In this document: piece after piece, positions 48,937 through 58,869 of the stretch | Numbering within the stretch: the stretch's first letter is position 1 | Layout of the letters: every line of letters begins with the position of its first letter | Program-made: the position numbers and the translations under genes | Source: Trachythela sp. YZ-2020 | Taxonomy: Eukaryota > Cnidaria > Anthozoa > Malacalcyonacea > Clavulariidae | Direction of reading: 5' to 3' | Assembly (NCBI GenBank): GCA_016169945.1 | Contig: JADLSH010000036.1 | Coordinates: 310,001-374,000, forward strand | DNA length: 64,000 bases | Notes under the pieces: model-generated | Database searches by the model: none | Seen by the model: only the letters and a program-made list of their open reading frames with translations | What the model was told of the DNA's origin: nothing

Positions 48937-51417
48937 ATTTCAGAACTGATAACACGAACGGACTCACCAAATCTTAAAGATCGAGTTAATGAGCTAAATA
49001 GAAAACATTTTACTTACTGTAAATCAGAATAACTGAAACTACATTAGACATAAAAACTTTGGAGTTAATCATCTAAATACATACGGAGTCCATCTTAACA
49101 GGCTAGGGACAGCAACCATGGCAAGGAACATTCTATTATATTTGAACAGTGATAAAAAACAAAATTGAAATTATATCGCTCCTGAGAATTGGCGAAATAT
49201 AAGTCAAACAAATGATAGTGCTAGATATGCTGAATCGGGAGCACCTAAACAAACAATTGCAGTAGAAAGAAAGGCTAATAATACAACTAGATCTAGAATA
49301 ACACAGCAACGACATAAATTATTACCTTGATATCAGAAGCTTAGTTAAAAATATAGGTTAGTTAAAAATATATCATCATCAATGCAAGTTTGATATAATC
49401 TGTTTAAGTGAAACAATGCTTGACGATACAATTCCAGATTATGAAAGTCTTAATGGATACGAAATTATTCGTAAAGATAGAAATCGTAATGGTGGGGGTG
49501 TTGCGATATATATTAGAAATTCTATAAATGATAAATTACGGTCAGATTTAGATCATGCAAATTTGGAATCAATAACAGTTGAAATCTTCAAGCCAAAAGC
49601 AAAGACATTCTTAATCAATACGTGGTATAGACCACCGGGTACAACTCTTGAATTGTTCAGTGATTTTGAGGAATGTATTTCAAAAATGGATTTAGAAAAT
49701 AAAAAAGTTATTACAATTGAATATTTCAAATGTGATTGGAATAATCATAGAAAAAACACAATTTTACCTCTTGTGGATCTTGCTCATTCAATACGACAAA
49801 TTAATTAAAAAATCAAAGAGAATAAATGAAACATCAAGTACATTAATAGACTTGGCATTCAGTAACAAGCCTGAACTGATAATTTATTCTGGCGTGGAAC
49901 ACATAGGAGTAAGCGATCACAGTATGATTTATGTTTGCCGAAAAGTCTCAATTCCTCGAAAAGAGCCAAAAATTGTTAACACAAGACAGTTTAAATATTT
50001 TTATATCAATGCTTTTAGATCAGACTTAAATGAAATTTTGCAAATATAATCAAACATTAATATCTCAAATATACTCTGGGAAGATTGGAAAACAAAATTC
50101 TTGGCGGTTGCTGATTTACACGCGCCACCAATTACACGAAAAGTGAGAAGTGAGTATGCTCCTTGGATTACAGATAACATAAAGAAAAGTATGCAACATA
50201 GAGATTATCTTAAGAAAAAAGCTGTAAAAACGGGATACCAATGAGATACTCACAAGCGAGCAAGCAGGTTTTCGAAAGAATCACTCAACACAATCATCGC
50301 TCCTTCAAGCTACCAATAAATGGTTAATTAATACGGATAATGGGTGCTTGAATGGTGTTATATTTTTGGATCTTAAGAAAGCTTTCGATTGTGTTGATCA
50401 TGATATATTTCTCAAGAAACTACACCTAAACGGGTCTAGCCCATGTACGCTAGAATGGTTTAAGTCGTATTTGTCTAGTAGAACACAAATGTGTAAAATT
50501 GACCAAACGTTGTCAGGAAAACATACTGTACGATGCGGAGTGCCTCGGGGATTTAATTTGGGACCGTTGTTGTTTCTAGTTTACATAAATGATCTTCCAA
50601 GGTGTCTCTCGTATTCGACTACTAGTATGTTCGCCGATGACACAAATCTAACGACAAATGACAGTTCATGTGATGAAGTTATAACTAAACTAAGTGTAGA
50701 CCTAGAAATGTGCATCATTGGTTGCTAGCCAACAAGTTAACCCTTAATAAAGAAAAAACAGAATACATGATTATTGGGTCCAGACAAAGATTAGCCAAAA
50801 TTGAAAACGACCAAGAACTAAAACTTGGGGAAACTAGTATTAATAGGGTAAAACATACTAAAAACTTGGGTATAATCGTTCACGAACAATTATCATGGAA
50901 AAACCAGATTGAAAGCATAGTTAATAAGGCTTCAAAGAGCATCGGAATGTTACGATGCATGAATAAATATGTTCCGACACCAGTTATAGAAAACTTTTAT
51001 AAGGCTATAGCACTGCCTTACTTTGACTATTGCAGTCTAGTTTGGGATAACTGTAGCATGTACCTACAAGATAAATTATAGAAAATGCAAAACAGGGCAG
51101 CTAGAGTAATTACGGGAAAGCCGTACGATACAAAAATAAGCGATATGCTAAACGAACTTGGCTGACAACCATCAGCTGAACGAAGGAGATCTCACAAAGT
51201 AATATTTATGCACAAGGTAAAAACTAACCAACTCCCAGAAAGCATATCTAGCATGTTTAATATTTATGCTGATTATGCACTACCAAGACCAAAAACAAAT
51301 TTTATGAAAAAAAGCATAAGTTATTCATCTGTAAGTCTATGGAATAGCCTTCCTAATTCTGCTACAGAGAACGGAGCTTCAATTCGAAAAATTACAACAA
51401 TTCTCTCGAGCTTGTAA
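48937..51417 (+). pseudogene. LINE2 ORF1 end and ORF2, decayed
   Basis: 48937-49030 continues the esterase (ISELITRTDSPNLKDRVNEL). ORF2 pieces: 49416-49808 endonuclease (GYEIIRKDRNRNGGGVAIYI, TWYRPPGT; the expected GD.N reads IEYFKCD); 49717-50049 (SGVEHIGVSDHSMIYV); and a gap around 50220-50250 where the N-terminal RT motifs are deleted. Then 50348-50728 RT (LDLKKAFDCVDH, GVPRGFNLGPLLFLVYINDL, MFADDTN), 50710-51081 and 51208-51417 (RPKTNFMKKSISYS, LWNSLP). Multiple frameshifts and stops. Non-functional. Confidence 0.8.
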
Positions 51418-51553
51418 CAATGATCGATCGAAACGTGTAAACTGTATAATATAGAACCTAATTAGTAATTATGTCATTTATTTGTAAATAATAGCTTTGT
51501 ATTAGTGTAGTTTTTATTCTTATTTTTTTATGATCGTTTTATTGTATTTCTGT

Positions 51554-51612
51554 AAACGGCCCCTGGGAAATCAGATTATATTAGATCTGAAGGGTTACCG
51601 TTTTCAAATAAG
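51554..51612 (+). terminator. LINE2 3' stem-loop and start of tail
   Basis: AAACGGCCCCTGGGAAA pairs imperfectly with GGGTTACCGTTTT around a second inner hairpin (CAGATTATA/TTAGATCTG), followed by CAAATAAG. It is the same layout as the 3' end of LINE1. Confidence 0.6.
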
Positions 51613-51671
51613 AGTAGTAGTGTATGTGGTTTTCGACCCTTATTTTTGAGAGTGTGCGAGAGTGTGTGAGA

Positions 51672-51845
51672 GTGTGTGACATCATTAACATAATTATGTA
51701 TTGACGTCATAATGATATGCAAGGTGAGTTTGGGCGAAACAGTCATTATGTTGAGTTTTGAGAGTGTGCAACATCATTAACATTCATTAATTATGTATTG
51801 ACGTCATGATGATATGCAAGGCAAGTTTGGGCAAAACAGTCATTA
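51672..51845 (+). repeat. Subterminal ~90-bp direct duplication with CRE-like TGACGTCA
   Basis: Two copies (about 51672-51757 and 51762-51845) of a unit with ACATCATTAACAT, ATGTATTGACGTCATAATG and GGGCGAAACAGTCATTA. Mirrored at about 57993-58166 in the other arm. TGACGTCA is the full CREB/ATF consensus palindrome. It may be a promoter, or an end recognised by a transposition protein. Confidence 0.6.
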
Positions 51846-52616
51846 AGCCGAGCTCAGCATTTTCATCACAAAAAGAGTTAATCCTGACGCTTTTTATAAC
51901 AATAGCTAGACGTTTCTATATATTTTGCCAAGCGTTGTGTTCCAAACACAGTCCGTTTCGACAACGAGTAAATAATATATTCTCGTATCTAATATCACCT
52001 TATACGAAACGCCTTAGACAACTAATATAGCGACGCTTAACCTAGTAAAATATTATTGCCTTATGCGAAATAATAACAAGCAGAAATATAGCTTTCTAAA
52101 ACGAGAAAGGTCTTATAGTCTAAGAAAGGTCTAAAGTCTTATAGAGCAATACAAATATATGTTTGCCAAGGGAATGTTAAAGGGATTTAAACCTTACAAA
52201 GTTTCAAGCGTTTTAGATGTAACAGAATGGGAAAAGCAGTGATTTTTAAGCGAGATTTACAAGCATATACAAACATTGTATATAAACATTTAGCGCTTGT
52301 TAGGTAATTACGGGCAATTAAGATTTTCTAGCTTAAAAATTTGAATAAATTTAGAATATATTATTATCGGACGAGGAAATATTGTACAATGTACATACCA
52401 CACAAACAGAATAAATTTTTAAAACACATTTATTGATTATAATTTCTTTTACAGTGAATCATTGAATCCTAAAATTGAATAATTGAATATCGAGCGAGCC
52501 AACCTCCATATAGAGCGAGCTTATCTTCGAGCCGAACTCTAAGACATAAGGATAGGCCCGAGTCGAGCTCTAACATATAAGGATAGGCCCGAACCAAGCT
52601 TAGTATATATCTCCGA

Positions 52617-52770
52617 TGATATCCTAAGATATTGTATAATATCCTAAGATACTGTATGATATCTTAAGATACTGTATGATATCCTAAAATGATATCCTAA
52701 GATACTGTATGATATCCTAAAATGATATCTTAAGATACTATGTGATATGCTAAGATACTGTATGATATTA
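52617..52770 (+). repeat. GATATCCTAAGATACTGTAT minisatellite, left arm
   Basis: A 20-bp unit repeated about eight times with variants. Non-coding. Mirrored in the right arm. Confidence 0.85.
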
Positions 52771-53186
52771 CAAATTTTGGTCGTATTTTCGCCTATTTAG
52801 CTTTCGTATATTTACACAGCGATAGCGAGGAATCTATTCGACAAAATGGCCGAATCTGTAAACGCTCTTACGAGTGAACTTGATCAAATATTATAAATGT
52901 AAATGATTTTTTGTAATAAAACTTATAAGTATCGTGTGGTTCACTGTGTCCTATTCATTTGCTAGAAAACTAACACAATTCTATACCAGTTGCTATGTGC
53001 TGTTAGGCTGTAACTCATTTGTCAGTCATTAGCGGTAATTAAGATTGTCTAGCTAAAAATTTGAATAAATTGAGAATATATAATTATAGGACGGGAAAAT
53101 ATTGTACAATGTACATTGTTAGTCGATAAATATATACACAGAATTAATTTTTAAACACATTTATTTTATTACTTATTGTCTACAAG

Positions 53187-53585
53187 TTACGTTTGCCACT
53201 TCGTGGACAGTTCTTCTGTGTTGCTACGGTACTTTCGTTTCTTTGTTTTGGATTGTTCGATTTTAGTAGAGGATTTTAATATAGTTTCTTTTTGTGGTCT
53301 ATTCCTAACAGATTTTCTACATTGCACTCTTGCAAAGTTATTAAAGTTTGTTGCCATTTCCGCTTGTCGCTTTATTAGTCTTTCCAGAGTTTTTTCCACA
53401 TGTAATTCTTTATCGTTGGCGATTGCTTCTTGTAAGGGTAGACAAATCCCAATTTTACTCCATTTTAACCATTTAGCACGTTCGTCGGTATCCATACCAT
53501 GGACTTGATCGAGATGATTGGCTAGTCTTACAAGGTTAGTGCTTCCACAACCGAGCACAGGACAGTTCCTCCTTGTACGACCCAT
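53187..53585 (-). CDS. Small C2H2-like zinc-finger protein, left-arm copy
   Basis: 132 codons from ATG (MGRTRRNCPVLGCGS). C-x4-C and H-x4-H (CPVLGC ... NHLDQVH) form one finger at residues ~8-29. A helical basic region follows (KTLERLIKRQAEMATNFNNF), with a Lys/Arg-rich tail (KTKKRKYR) that could be a nuclear signal. Identical in protein sequence to 56235-56633. AATAAA-type signals lie just past the stop. It points outward from the palindrome centre. A DNA-binding role is likely; the exact function is unknown. Confidence 0.7.
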   Translation of the reverse strand: MGRTRRNCPVLGCGSTNLVRLANHLDQVHGMDTDERAKWLKWSKIGICLPLQEAIANDKELHVEKTLERLIKRQAEMATNFNNFARVQCRKSVRNRPQKETILKSSTKIEQSKTKKRKYRSNTEELSTKWQT

Positions 53586-53919
53586 ACTGATCCAGCTCTT
53601 TACTCGATCAATGTTTCTGTGTATTTGAAGTTATTCTAAAATTCATAATGTTTTTATATGGCCCGATTTGATTAGACCCGATTTATGGTTAGGCACATCG
53701 TTGCCCAGTCATGTTGTTTCCGAGATCATTGTGTGTCAATGCTGCTTGGGAAAATTGTCTTACAAAAGTTCGGGAGCTAGCGTTATGAGAAGAAAGTAAA
53801 AACAGAGAATTATATTTTGGGAAACAGATTTATTTCGATTTAGAACTTACAAGTAAAGGTAATATACTTCTAAGAGTATACAGTTTATAGGTAGTTTATT
53901 TAAGCGTGTACAAGACTTA

Positions 53920-54405
53920 TTAAGAGTCATTGTCACTATTTTCGTGTGCATCAGGATAATGTTGGTCTTTGAAAATTCTTTTCAAAAGAAATTTTCTTTT
54001 ATCAATAGCAGCCTCTAATGCTTCTTCAGGGTCAAAGTTATCATCGCTCACAAATGCATCCCTCGTTTCCATAATCTTTTTGTGTATTGGATCTCTCTTA
54101 AGGTCCCTTATCCATAGTAGACGTTCCAGATAAATATTTTGCAAGTCTTCACGAAGCTTTGGTAGGATAAGTAAGTACGCCTTACTCTTAGCTTCTTCTT
54201 CAGCAAGACCATCTGCAGTGAAGTTCTGCGTTAGCTCTTCGAATTCTGCTAAATTTCGTTTTGACACTTCCTCTTTTAAAGGTGCCCATGGATCGCTTTC
54301 ATATTCACCATCTACTTCGCTGTCAGTATTATCTAAACTATCCAAATCACTCTCTGGCGAAGCATCAGTTTCCACTTCATTGTCTGTATTATCTGAATTA
54401 TTACT
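53920..54405 (-). CDS. Acidic helical protein, left-arm copy
   Basis: An open frame of about 160 codons with no in-frame ATG: it opens after a stop at about 54406 with SNNSDNTDNEVE. An ATG nearby (MGRKRKYVPV) is in another frame, so splicing or a frameshift, the same in both arms, must be invoked for a full product. Features: Asp/Glu/Ser-rich N-terminus, then DPWAPLKEEV, EEEAKSKAYLLILPKLRED, YLERLLWIRDLKRDPIHKKI and FDPEEALEAAIDKRKFLLKR. It is mostly helical with no known catalytic motif. I recall similar multicopy proteins in cnidarians but cannot name a function. Confidence 0.65.
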   Translation of the reverse strand, partial: SNNSDNTDNEVETDASPESDLDSLDNTDSEVDGEYESDPWAPLKEEVSKRNLAEFEELTQNFTADGLAEEEAKSKAYLLILPKLREDLQNIYLERLLWIRDLKRDPIHKKIMETRDAFVSDDNFDPEEALEAAIDKRKFLLKRIFKDQHYPDAHENSDNDS

Positions 54406-54785
54406 CTACAGGTACGTACTTTCTTTTTCTACCCATCTCTGCACTGTGATCTGAGTCAGATTCTGCTGCTGAGTTGTGATCTCGCAGAGTATATAGTATT
54501 CCTTTCGCGTCTTCTTATGTTAAACGAACGATTAAGCGATAGCTATAGCTCCCACCTTCATCGAAGCTAACCAGTGAATGTTTCATTTTAAGAACAACAT
54601 AACATTTTATAATTATACTTATACATAATTCATAATGGCCCGAACGAACAGGCCCGATTTTACCCGATTAGGCACTATCAAGCCCGATTATGCACTATCA
54701 GGCCCGATGGCCCGATCCTTGGTCGGGCATACCTCTCCAACCAACATTTTGTGCCTTGTCTACCCTTTTGGCCCGACAGATCTCT

Positions 54786-54916
54786 TTCTTCTAGAGAGAG
54801 GGTTAGGGTTAAAGAGAGGGTTAGGGTTAGAGAGAGGGTTATGGTTAGGGAGAGAGAGGGGTAGGGTTAGAGAAAGCGTTAGAGTTAGAGAAAGAGGTAG
54901 GGTTAGGGTTAGAGAA
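54786..54916 (+). repeat. GGGTTAG/GAGAGAG array, left of the palindrome centre
   Basis: Units such as GAGAGAGGGTTAGGGTTA with many variants. Frames stay open only because the short repeat lacks stops, so no protein is inferred. Pairs with 54957-55078. Confidence 0.85.
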
Positions 54917-54956
54917 GGAATCTTGTACTTTGTAAAATTAAGTGAGAAAACCCGCT
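54917..54956. other. Unpaired centre of the 6.6-kb palindrome
   Basis: About 40 bases (starting AGGAATCTTGTAC) separate the two GGGTTAG/CTAACCC arrays and have no complementary partner. Confidence 0.7.
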
Positions 54957-55078
54957 CTCTAACCATAACCCTACCTCTTTCTCTAACTCTAACGCTTTCT
55001 CTAATCCTACCCCTCTCTCTCCCTAACCATAACCCTCTCTCTAACCCTAACCCTCTCTTTAACCCTAACCCTCTCTCT
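54957..55078 (-). repeat. CTAACCC array, right of the palindrome centre
   Basis: Reverse complement of 54786-54916, with small unit-level differences. Confidence 0.85.
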
Positions 55079-55412
55079 AGAAAGAGATCTGTCGGGCCAA
55101 AAGGGTAGACAAGGCACAAAATGTTGGTTGAGAGGTGTATGCCGAAGAGGATCGGGCCCATCGGGCCTGATAGTGCATAATCGGGGGCCATTATGCCTAA
55201 TGTATAAGTAAAATGTTATGTTGTTCTTAAAATGAAACATTCACTGGTTAGCTTCGATGAAGGTGGGAGCTATAGCTATCGCTTAATCGTTCGTTTAACA
55301 TAAGAAGACGCGAAAGGAATACTATATACTCTGCGAGATCACAACTCAGCAGCAGAATCTGACTCAGATCACAGTGCAGAGATGGGTAGAAAAAGAAAGT
55401 ACGTACCTGTAG

Positions 55413-55898
55413 AGTAATAATTCAGATAATACAGACAATGAAGTGGAAACTGATGCTTCGCCAGAGAGTGATTTGGATAGTTTAGATAATACTGACAGCG
55501 AAGTAGATGGTGAATATGAAAGCGATCCATGGGCACCTTTAAAAGAGGAAGTGTCAAAACGAAATTTAGCAGAATTCGAAGAGCTAACGCAGAACTTCAC
55601 TGCAGATGGTCTTGCTGAAGAAGAAGCTAAGAGTAAGGCGTACTTACTTATCCTACCAAAGCTTCGTGAAGACTTGCAAAATATTTATCTGGAACGTCTA
55701 CTATGGATAAGGGACCTTAAGAGAGATCCAATACACAAAAAGATTATGGAAACGAGGGATGCATTTGTGAGCGATGATAACTTTGACCCTGAAGAAGCAT
55801 TAGAGGCTGCTATTGATAAAAGAAAATTTCTTTTGAAAAGAATTTTCAAAGACCAACATTATCCTGATGCACACGAAAATAGTGACAATGACTCTTAA
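55413..55898 (+). CDS. Acidic helical protein, right-arm copy
   Basis: Mirror of 53920-54405; I see no difference in the predicted protein. The frame opens after TAG at 55410-55412. The upstream ATG at 55382 (MGRKRKYVPV) is out of frame. An AATAAA lies at about 55917, soon after the stop, supporting a real transcription unit directed away from the centre. Confidence 0.65.
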   Translation, partial: SNNSDNTDNEVETDASPESDLDSLDNTDSEVDGEYESDPWAPLKEEVSKRNLAEFEELTQNFTADGLAEEEAKSKAYLLILPKLREDLQNIYLERLLWIRDLKRDPIHKKIMETRDAFVSDDNFDPEEALEAAIDKRKFLLKRIFKDQHYPDAHENSDNDS

Positions 55899-56234
55899 TA
55901 AGTCTTGTACACGCTTAAATAAACTACCTATAAACTGTATACTCTTAGAAGTATATTACCTTTACTTGTAAGTTCTAAATCGAAATAAATCTGTTTCCCA
56001 AAATATAATTCTCTGTTTTTACTTTCTTCTCATAACGCTAGCTCCCGAACTTTTTGCAAGACAATTTTCCCAAGCAGCATTGACACACAATGATCTCGGG
56101 AAACAACATGACTGGGCAACGATGTGCCTAACCATAAATCGGGTCTAATCAAATCGGGCCATATAAAAACATTATGAATTTTAGAATAACTTCAAATACA
56201 CAGAAACATTGATCGAGTAAAGAGCTGGATCAGT

Positions 56235-56633
56235 ATGGGTCGTACAAGGAGGAACTGTCCTGTGCTCGGTTGTGGAAGCACTAACCTTGTAAGACTAGCC
56301 AATCATCTCGATCAAGTCCATGGTATGGATACCGACGAACGTGCTAAATGGTTAAAATGGAGTAAAATTGGGATTTGTCTACCCTTACAAGAAGCAATCG
56401 CCAACGATAAAGAATTACATGTGGAAAAAACTCTGGAAAGACTAATAAAGCGACAAGCGGAAATGGCAACAAACTTTAATAACTTTGCAAGAGTGCAATG
56501 TAGAAAATCTGTTAGGAATAGACCACAAAAAGAAACTATATTAAAATCCTCTACTAAAATCGAACAATCCAAAACAAAGAAACGAAAGTACCGTAGCAAC
56601 ACAGAAGAACTGTCCACGAAGTGGCAAACGTAA
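56235..56633 (+). CDS. Small C2H2-like zinc-finger protein, right-arm copy
   Basis: Mirror of 53187-53585. Starts at ATG 56235 with C-x4-C ... H-x4-H at residues 8-29 and a basic tail. About 335 bp downstream of the acidic ORF in the same direction. An AATAAA at about 56655 follows the stop. Preservation of both frames in both arms suggests selection, recent duplication or gene conversion. Confidence 0.7.
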   Translation: MGRTRRNCPVLGCGSTNLVRLANHLDQVHGMDTDERAKWLKWSKIGICLPLQEAIANDKELHVEKTLERLIKRQAEMATNFNNFARVQCRKSVRNRPQKETILKSSTKIEQSKTKKRKYRSNTEELSTKWQT

Positions 56634-57050
56634 CTTGTAGACAATAAGTAAGCAATAAATGTGTTTAAAAATTAATTCTGTGTATATATTTATCGACTAA
56701 CAATGTACATTGTACAATATTTTCCCGTCCTATAATTATATATTCTCAATTTATTCAAATTTTTAGCTAGACAATCTTAATTACCGCTAATGACTGACAA
56801 ATGAGTTACAGCCTAACAGCACATAGCAACTGGTATAGAATTGTGTTAGTTTTCTAGCAAATGAATAGGACACAGTGAACCACACGATACTTATAAGTTT
56901 TATTACAAAAAATCATTTACATTTATAATATTTGATCAAGTTCACTCGTAAGAGCGTTTACAGATTCGGCCATTTTGTCGAATAGATTCCTCGCTATCGC
57001 TGTGTAAATATACGAAAGCTAAATAGGCGAAAATACGACCAAAATTTGTA

Positions 57051-57226
57051 ATATCATACAGTATCTTAGCATATCACATAGTATCTTAAGATATCATTTT
57101 AGGATATCATACAGTATCTTAGGATATCATTTTAGGATATCATACAGTATCTTAAGATATCATACAGTATCTTAAGATATCATACAGTATCTTAGGATAT
57201 TATACAATATCTTAGGATATCATCGG
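57051..57226 (-). repeat. ATACAGTATCTTAGGATATC minisatellite, right arm
   Basis: Mirror of the array at 52617-52770, with one or two more units. Confidence 0.85.
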
Positions 57227-58248
57227 AGATATATACTAAGCTTGGCTCGGGCCTATCCTTATATGTTAGAGCTCGACTCGGGCCTATCCTTATGTCTTAG
57301 AGTTCGGCTCGAAGATAAGCTCGCTCTATATGGAGGTTGGCTCGCTCGATATTCAATTATTCAATTTTAGGATTCAATGATTCACTGTAAAAAAATTATA
57401 ATCAATAAATGTGTTTTAAAAATTTATTCTGTTTGTGTGGTATGTACATTGTACAATATTTCCTCGTCCGATAATAATATATTCTAAATTTATTCAAATT
57501 TTTAAGCTAGAAAATCTTAATTGCCCGTAATTACCTAACAAGCGCTAAATGTTTATATACAATGTTTGTATATGCTTGTAAATCTCGCTTAAAAATCACT
57601 GCTTTTCCCATTCTGTTACATCTAAAACGCTTGAAACTTTGTAAGGTTTAAATCCCTTTAACATTCCCTTGGCAAACATATATTTGTATTGCTCTATAAG
57701 ACTTTAGACCTTTCTTAGACCATAAGACCTTTCTCGTTTTAGAAAGCTATATTTCTGCTTGTTATTATTTCGCATAAGGCAATAATATTTTACTAGGTTA
57801 AGCGTCGCTATATTAGTTGTCTAAGGCGTTTCGTATAAGGTGATATTAGATACGAGAATATATTATTTACTCGTTGTCGAAACGGACTGTGTTTGGAACA
57901 CAACGCTTGGCAAAATATATAGAAACGTCTAGCTATTGTTATAAAAAGCGTCAGGATTAACTCTTTTTGTGATGAAAATGCTGAGCTCGGCTTAATGACT
58001 GTTTTGCCCAAACTTGCCTTGCATATCATCATGACGTCAATACATAATTAATGAATGTTAATGATGTTGCACACTCTCAAAACTCAACATAATGACTGTT
58101 TCGCCCAAACTCACCTTGCATATCATTATGACGTCAATACATAATTATGTTAATGATGTCACACACTCTCACACACTCTCGCACACTCTCAAAAATAAGG
58201 GTCGAAAACCACATACACTACTACTAATAAGATTAAATAATAAATATT

Positions 58249-58540
58249 AGTAAAATTACATAGGTGATTATTGAAAATTCTCAACGCTGATTGGTTGCGC
58301 TACCTCGGATTAATACGCGATAATCACCTAAAACGTTTTTAAGCCGCTTTTATCGTAAATATTCATATAAAATATTTTTGAAATGTGCATTTTTTATTTT
58401 TTCCAAATAATCACCTATGTAATTTTACTAAAACAATTATTCGCCTCAGGCTCGGTGAATATCGGTGAATAAAAACCTCGACTTCGTCTCGGTTTTTATT
58501 CACCGATATTCACCTCGCCTTCGGCGACTAATTGTTAAAT
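58249..58540 (+). repeat. MITE-like repeat, family A copy 2
   Basis: AGTAAAATTACATAGGTGAT (58249) pairs with ATCACCTATGTAATTTTACT (58415). A second hairpin follows: GGTGAATATCGGTGAATAAA with its complement around ACTTCGTCTC, flanked by ACAATTATTCGCC / GGCGACTAATTGT. Shares a segment with 2236-2398 in reverse orientation. Non-coding. Confidence 0.7.
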
Positions 58541-58554
58541 AATAATAATAATAA

Positions 58555-58724
58555 CTACTATTTCGGTTCCCATATGTAAGACTGAGTATGGTATCAAGCG
58601 CAGTTTCACTTGTGCTCTTCGCATCTACTGCATCTCATGTGGTAGATGTGGCATGCTTTACATTGGTGAAACAGGAAGATGTTTCAGGCCAAGGTTTGCT
58701 GAGCGTCGTCATTGCACACCATAT
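58555..58724 (+). pseudogene. GIY-YIG endonuclease relic
   Basis: A short frame reads SFTCALRIYCISCGRCGMLY, then IGETGRCFRPRFAERRH, to a stop at about 58724. The Y(C)I.C..C....YIGETGR pattern is the start of the GIY-YIG fold found at the C-terminus of Penelope-like and some other retroelements; Tyr, the YIG-type triplet and the following Arg are visible. No RT is adjacent and the Glu-containing part is missing, so this is a fragment. Confidence 0.6.
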
Positions 58725-58869
58725 TTCAAACGATAATTCATTACTAAATAGTCTTGATCCAGATACGAATTTGGTAAATTCACCGCGAACCAGCAAATAT
58801 ATGGTTGGGGATGGATTTAATAATCTAAATAATTTTCATCAGTTTGATTCACTCTTTTGCATTATGTAA

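Larger units (their letters stand above)
43797..51612 (+). mobile_element. LINE2: CR1-like non-LTR element, split by LINE1
   Basis: Two segments, 43797-44114 and 48937-51612, join logically in ORF1: the esterase reading ends ...SPKTEV before the insertion and resumes ISELITRTDSP after it. It is 5'-truncated at about 43797. ORF2 is decayed. The 3' UTR ends in a stem-loop (51554-51603) and CAAATAAG, where the palindromic element has inserted; the A-rich tail resumes at 58226. Confidence 0.75.
51613..58225. mobile_element. 6.6-kb palindromic element, ~3.3-kb arms, 6-bp TSD
   Basis: The left arm (51613 to about 54916) and right arm (about 54957-58225) are inverted copies of each other. The element starts AGTAGTAGTGTATG and ends with its complement. 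AATAAG is duplicated at 51607-51612 and 58226-58231. Each arm holds, from centre outward: a GGGTTAG-type array, an acidic-protein ORF, a C2H2-like ORF, an ATATC minisatellite and subterminal direct repeats with TGACGTCA. Coding regions are identical between arms, but small differences exist elsewhere (near 54640-54720/55140-55200, at 52448/57388, and at 53170/56650). An AG start and 6-bp TSD are features reported for Polinton/Maverick elements; no polymerase, integrase or capsid gene is present, so that link is an inference. Confidence 0.8.

Noticed and set aside
54635..55191. 143-157-codon ORFs across the GGGTTAG arrays
   Set aside because: Open only because a short repeat without stops is translated; the product is a repetitive Arg/Gly/Leu or Pro/Leu string.
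51613..58225. Palindrome as a pure assembly mirror artefact
   Set aside because: Arms are not identical (several indels, extra segment near the centre) and an exact 6-bp duplication flanks the unit; long reads would still be the final proof.
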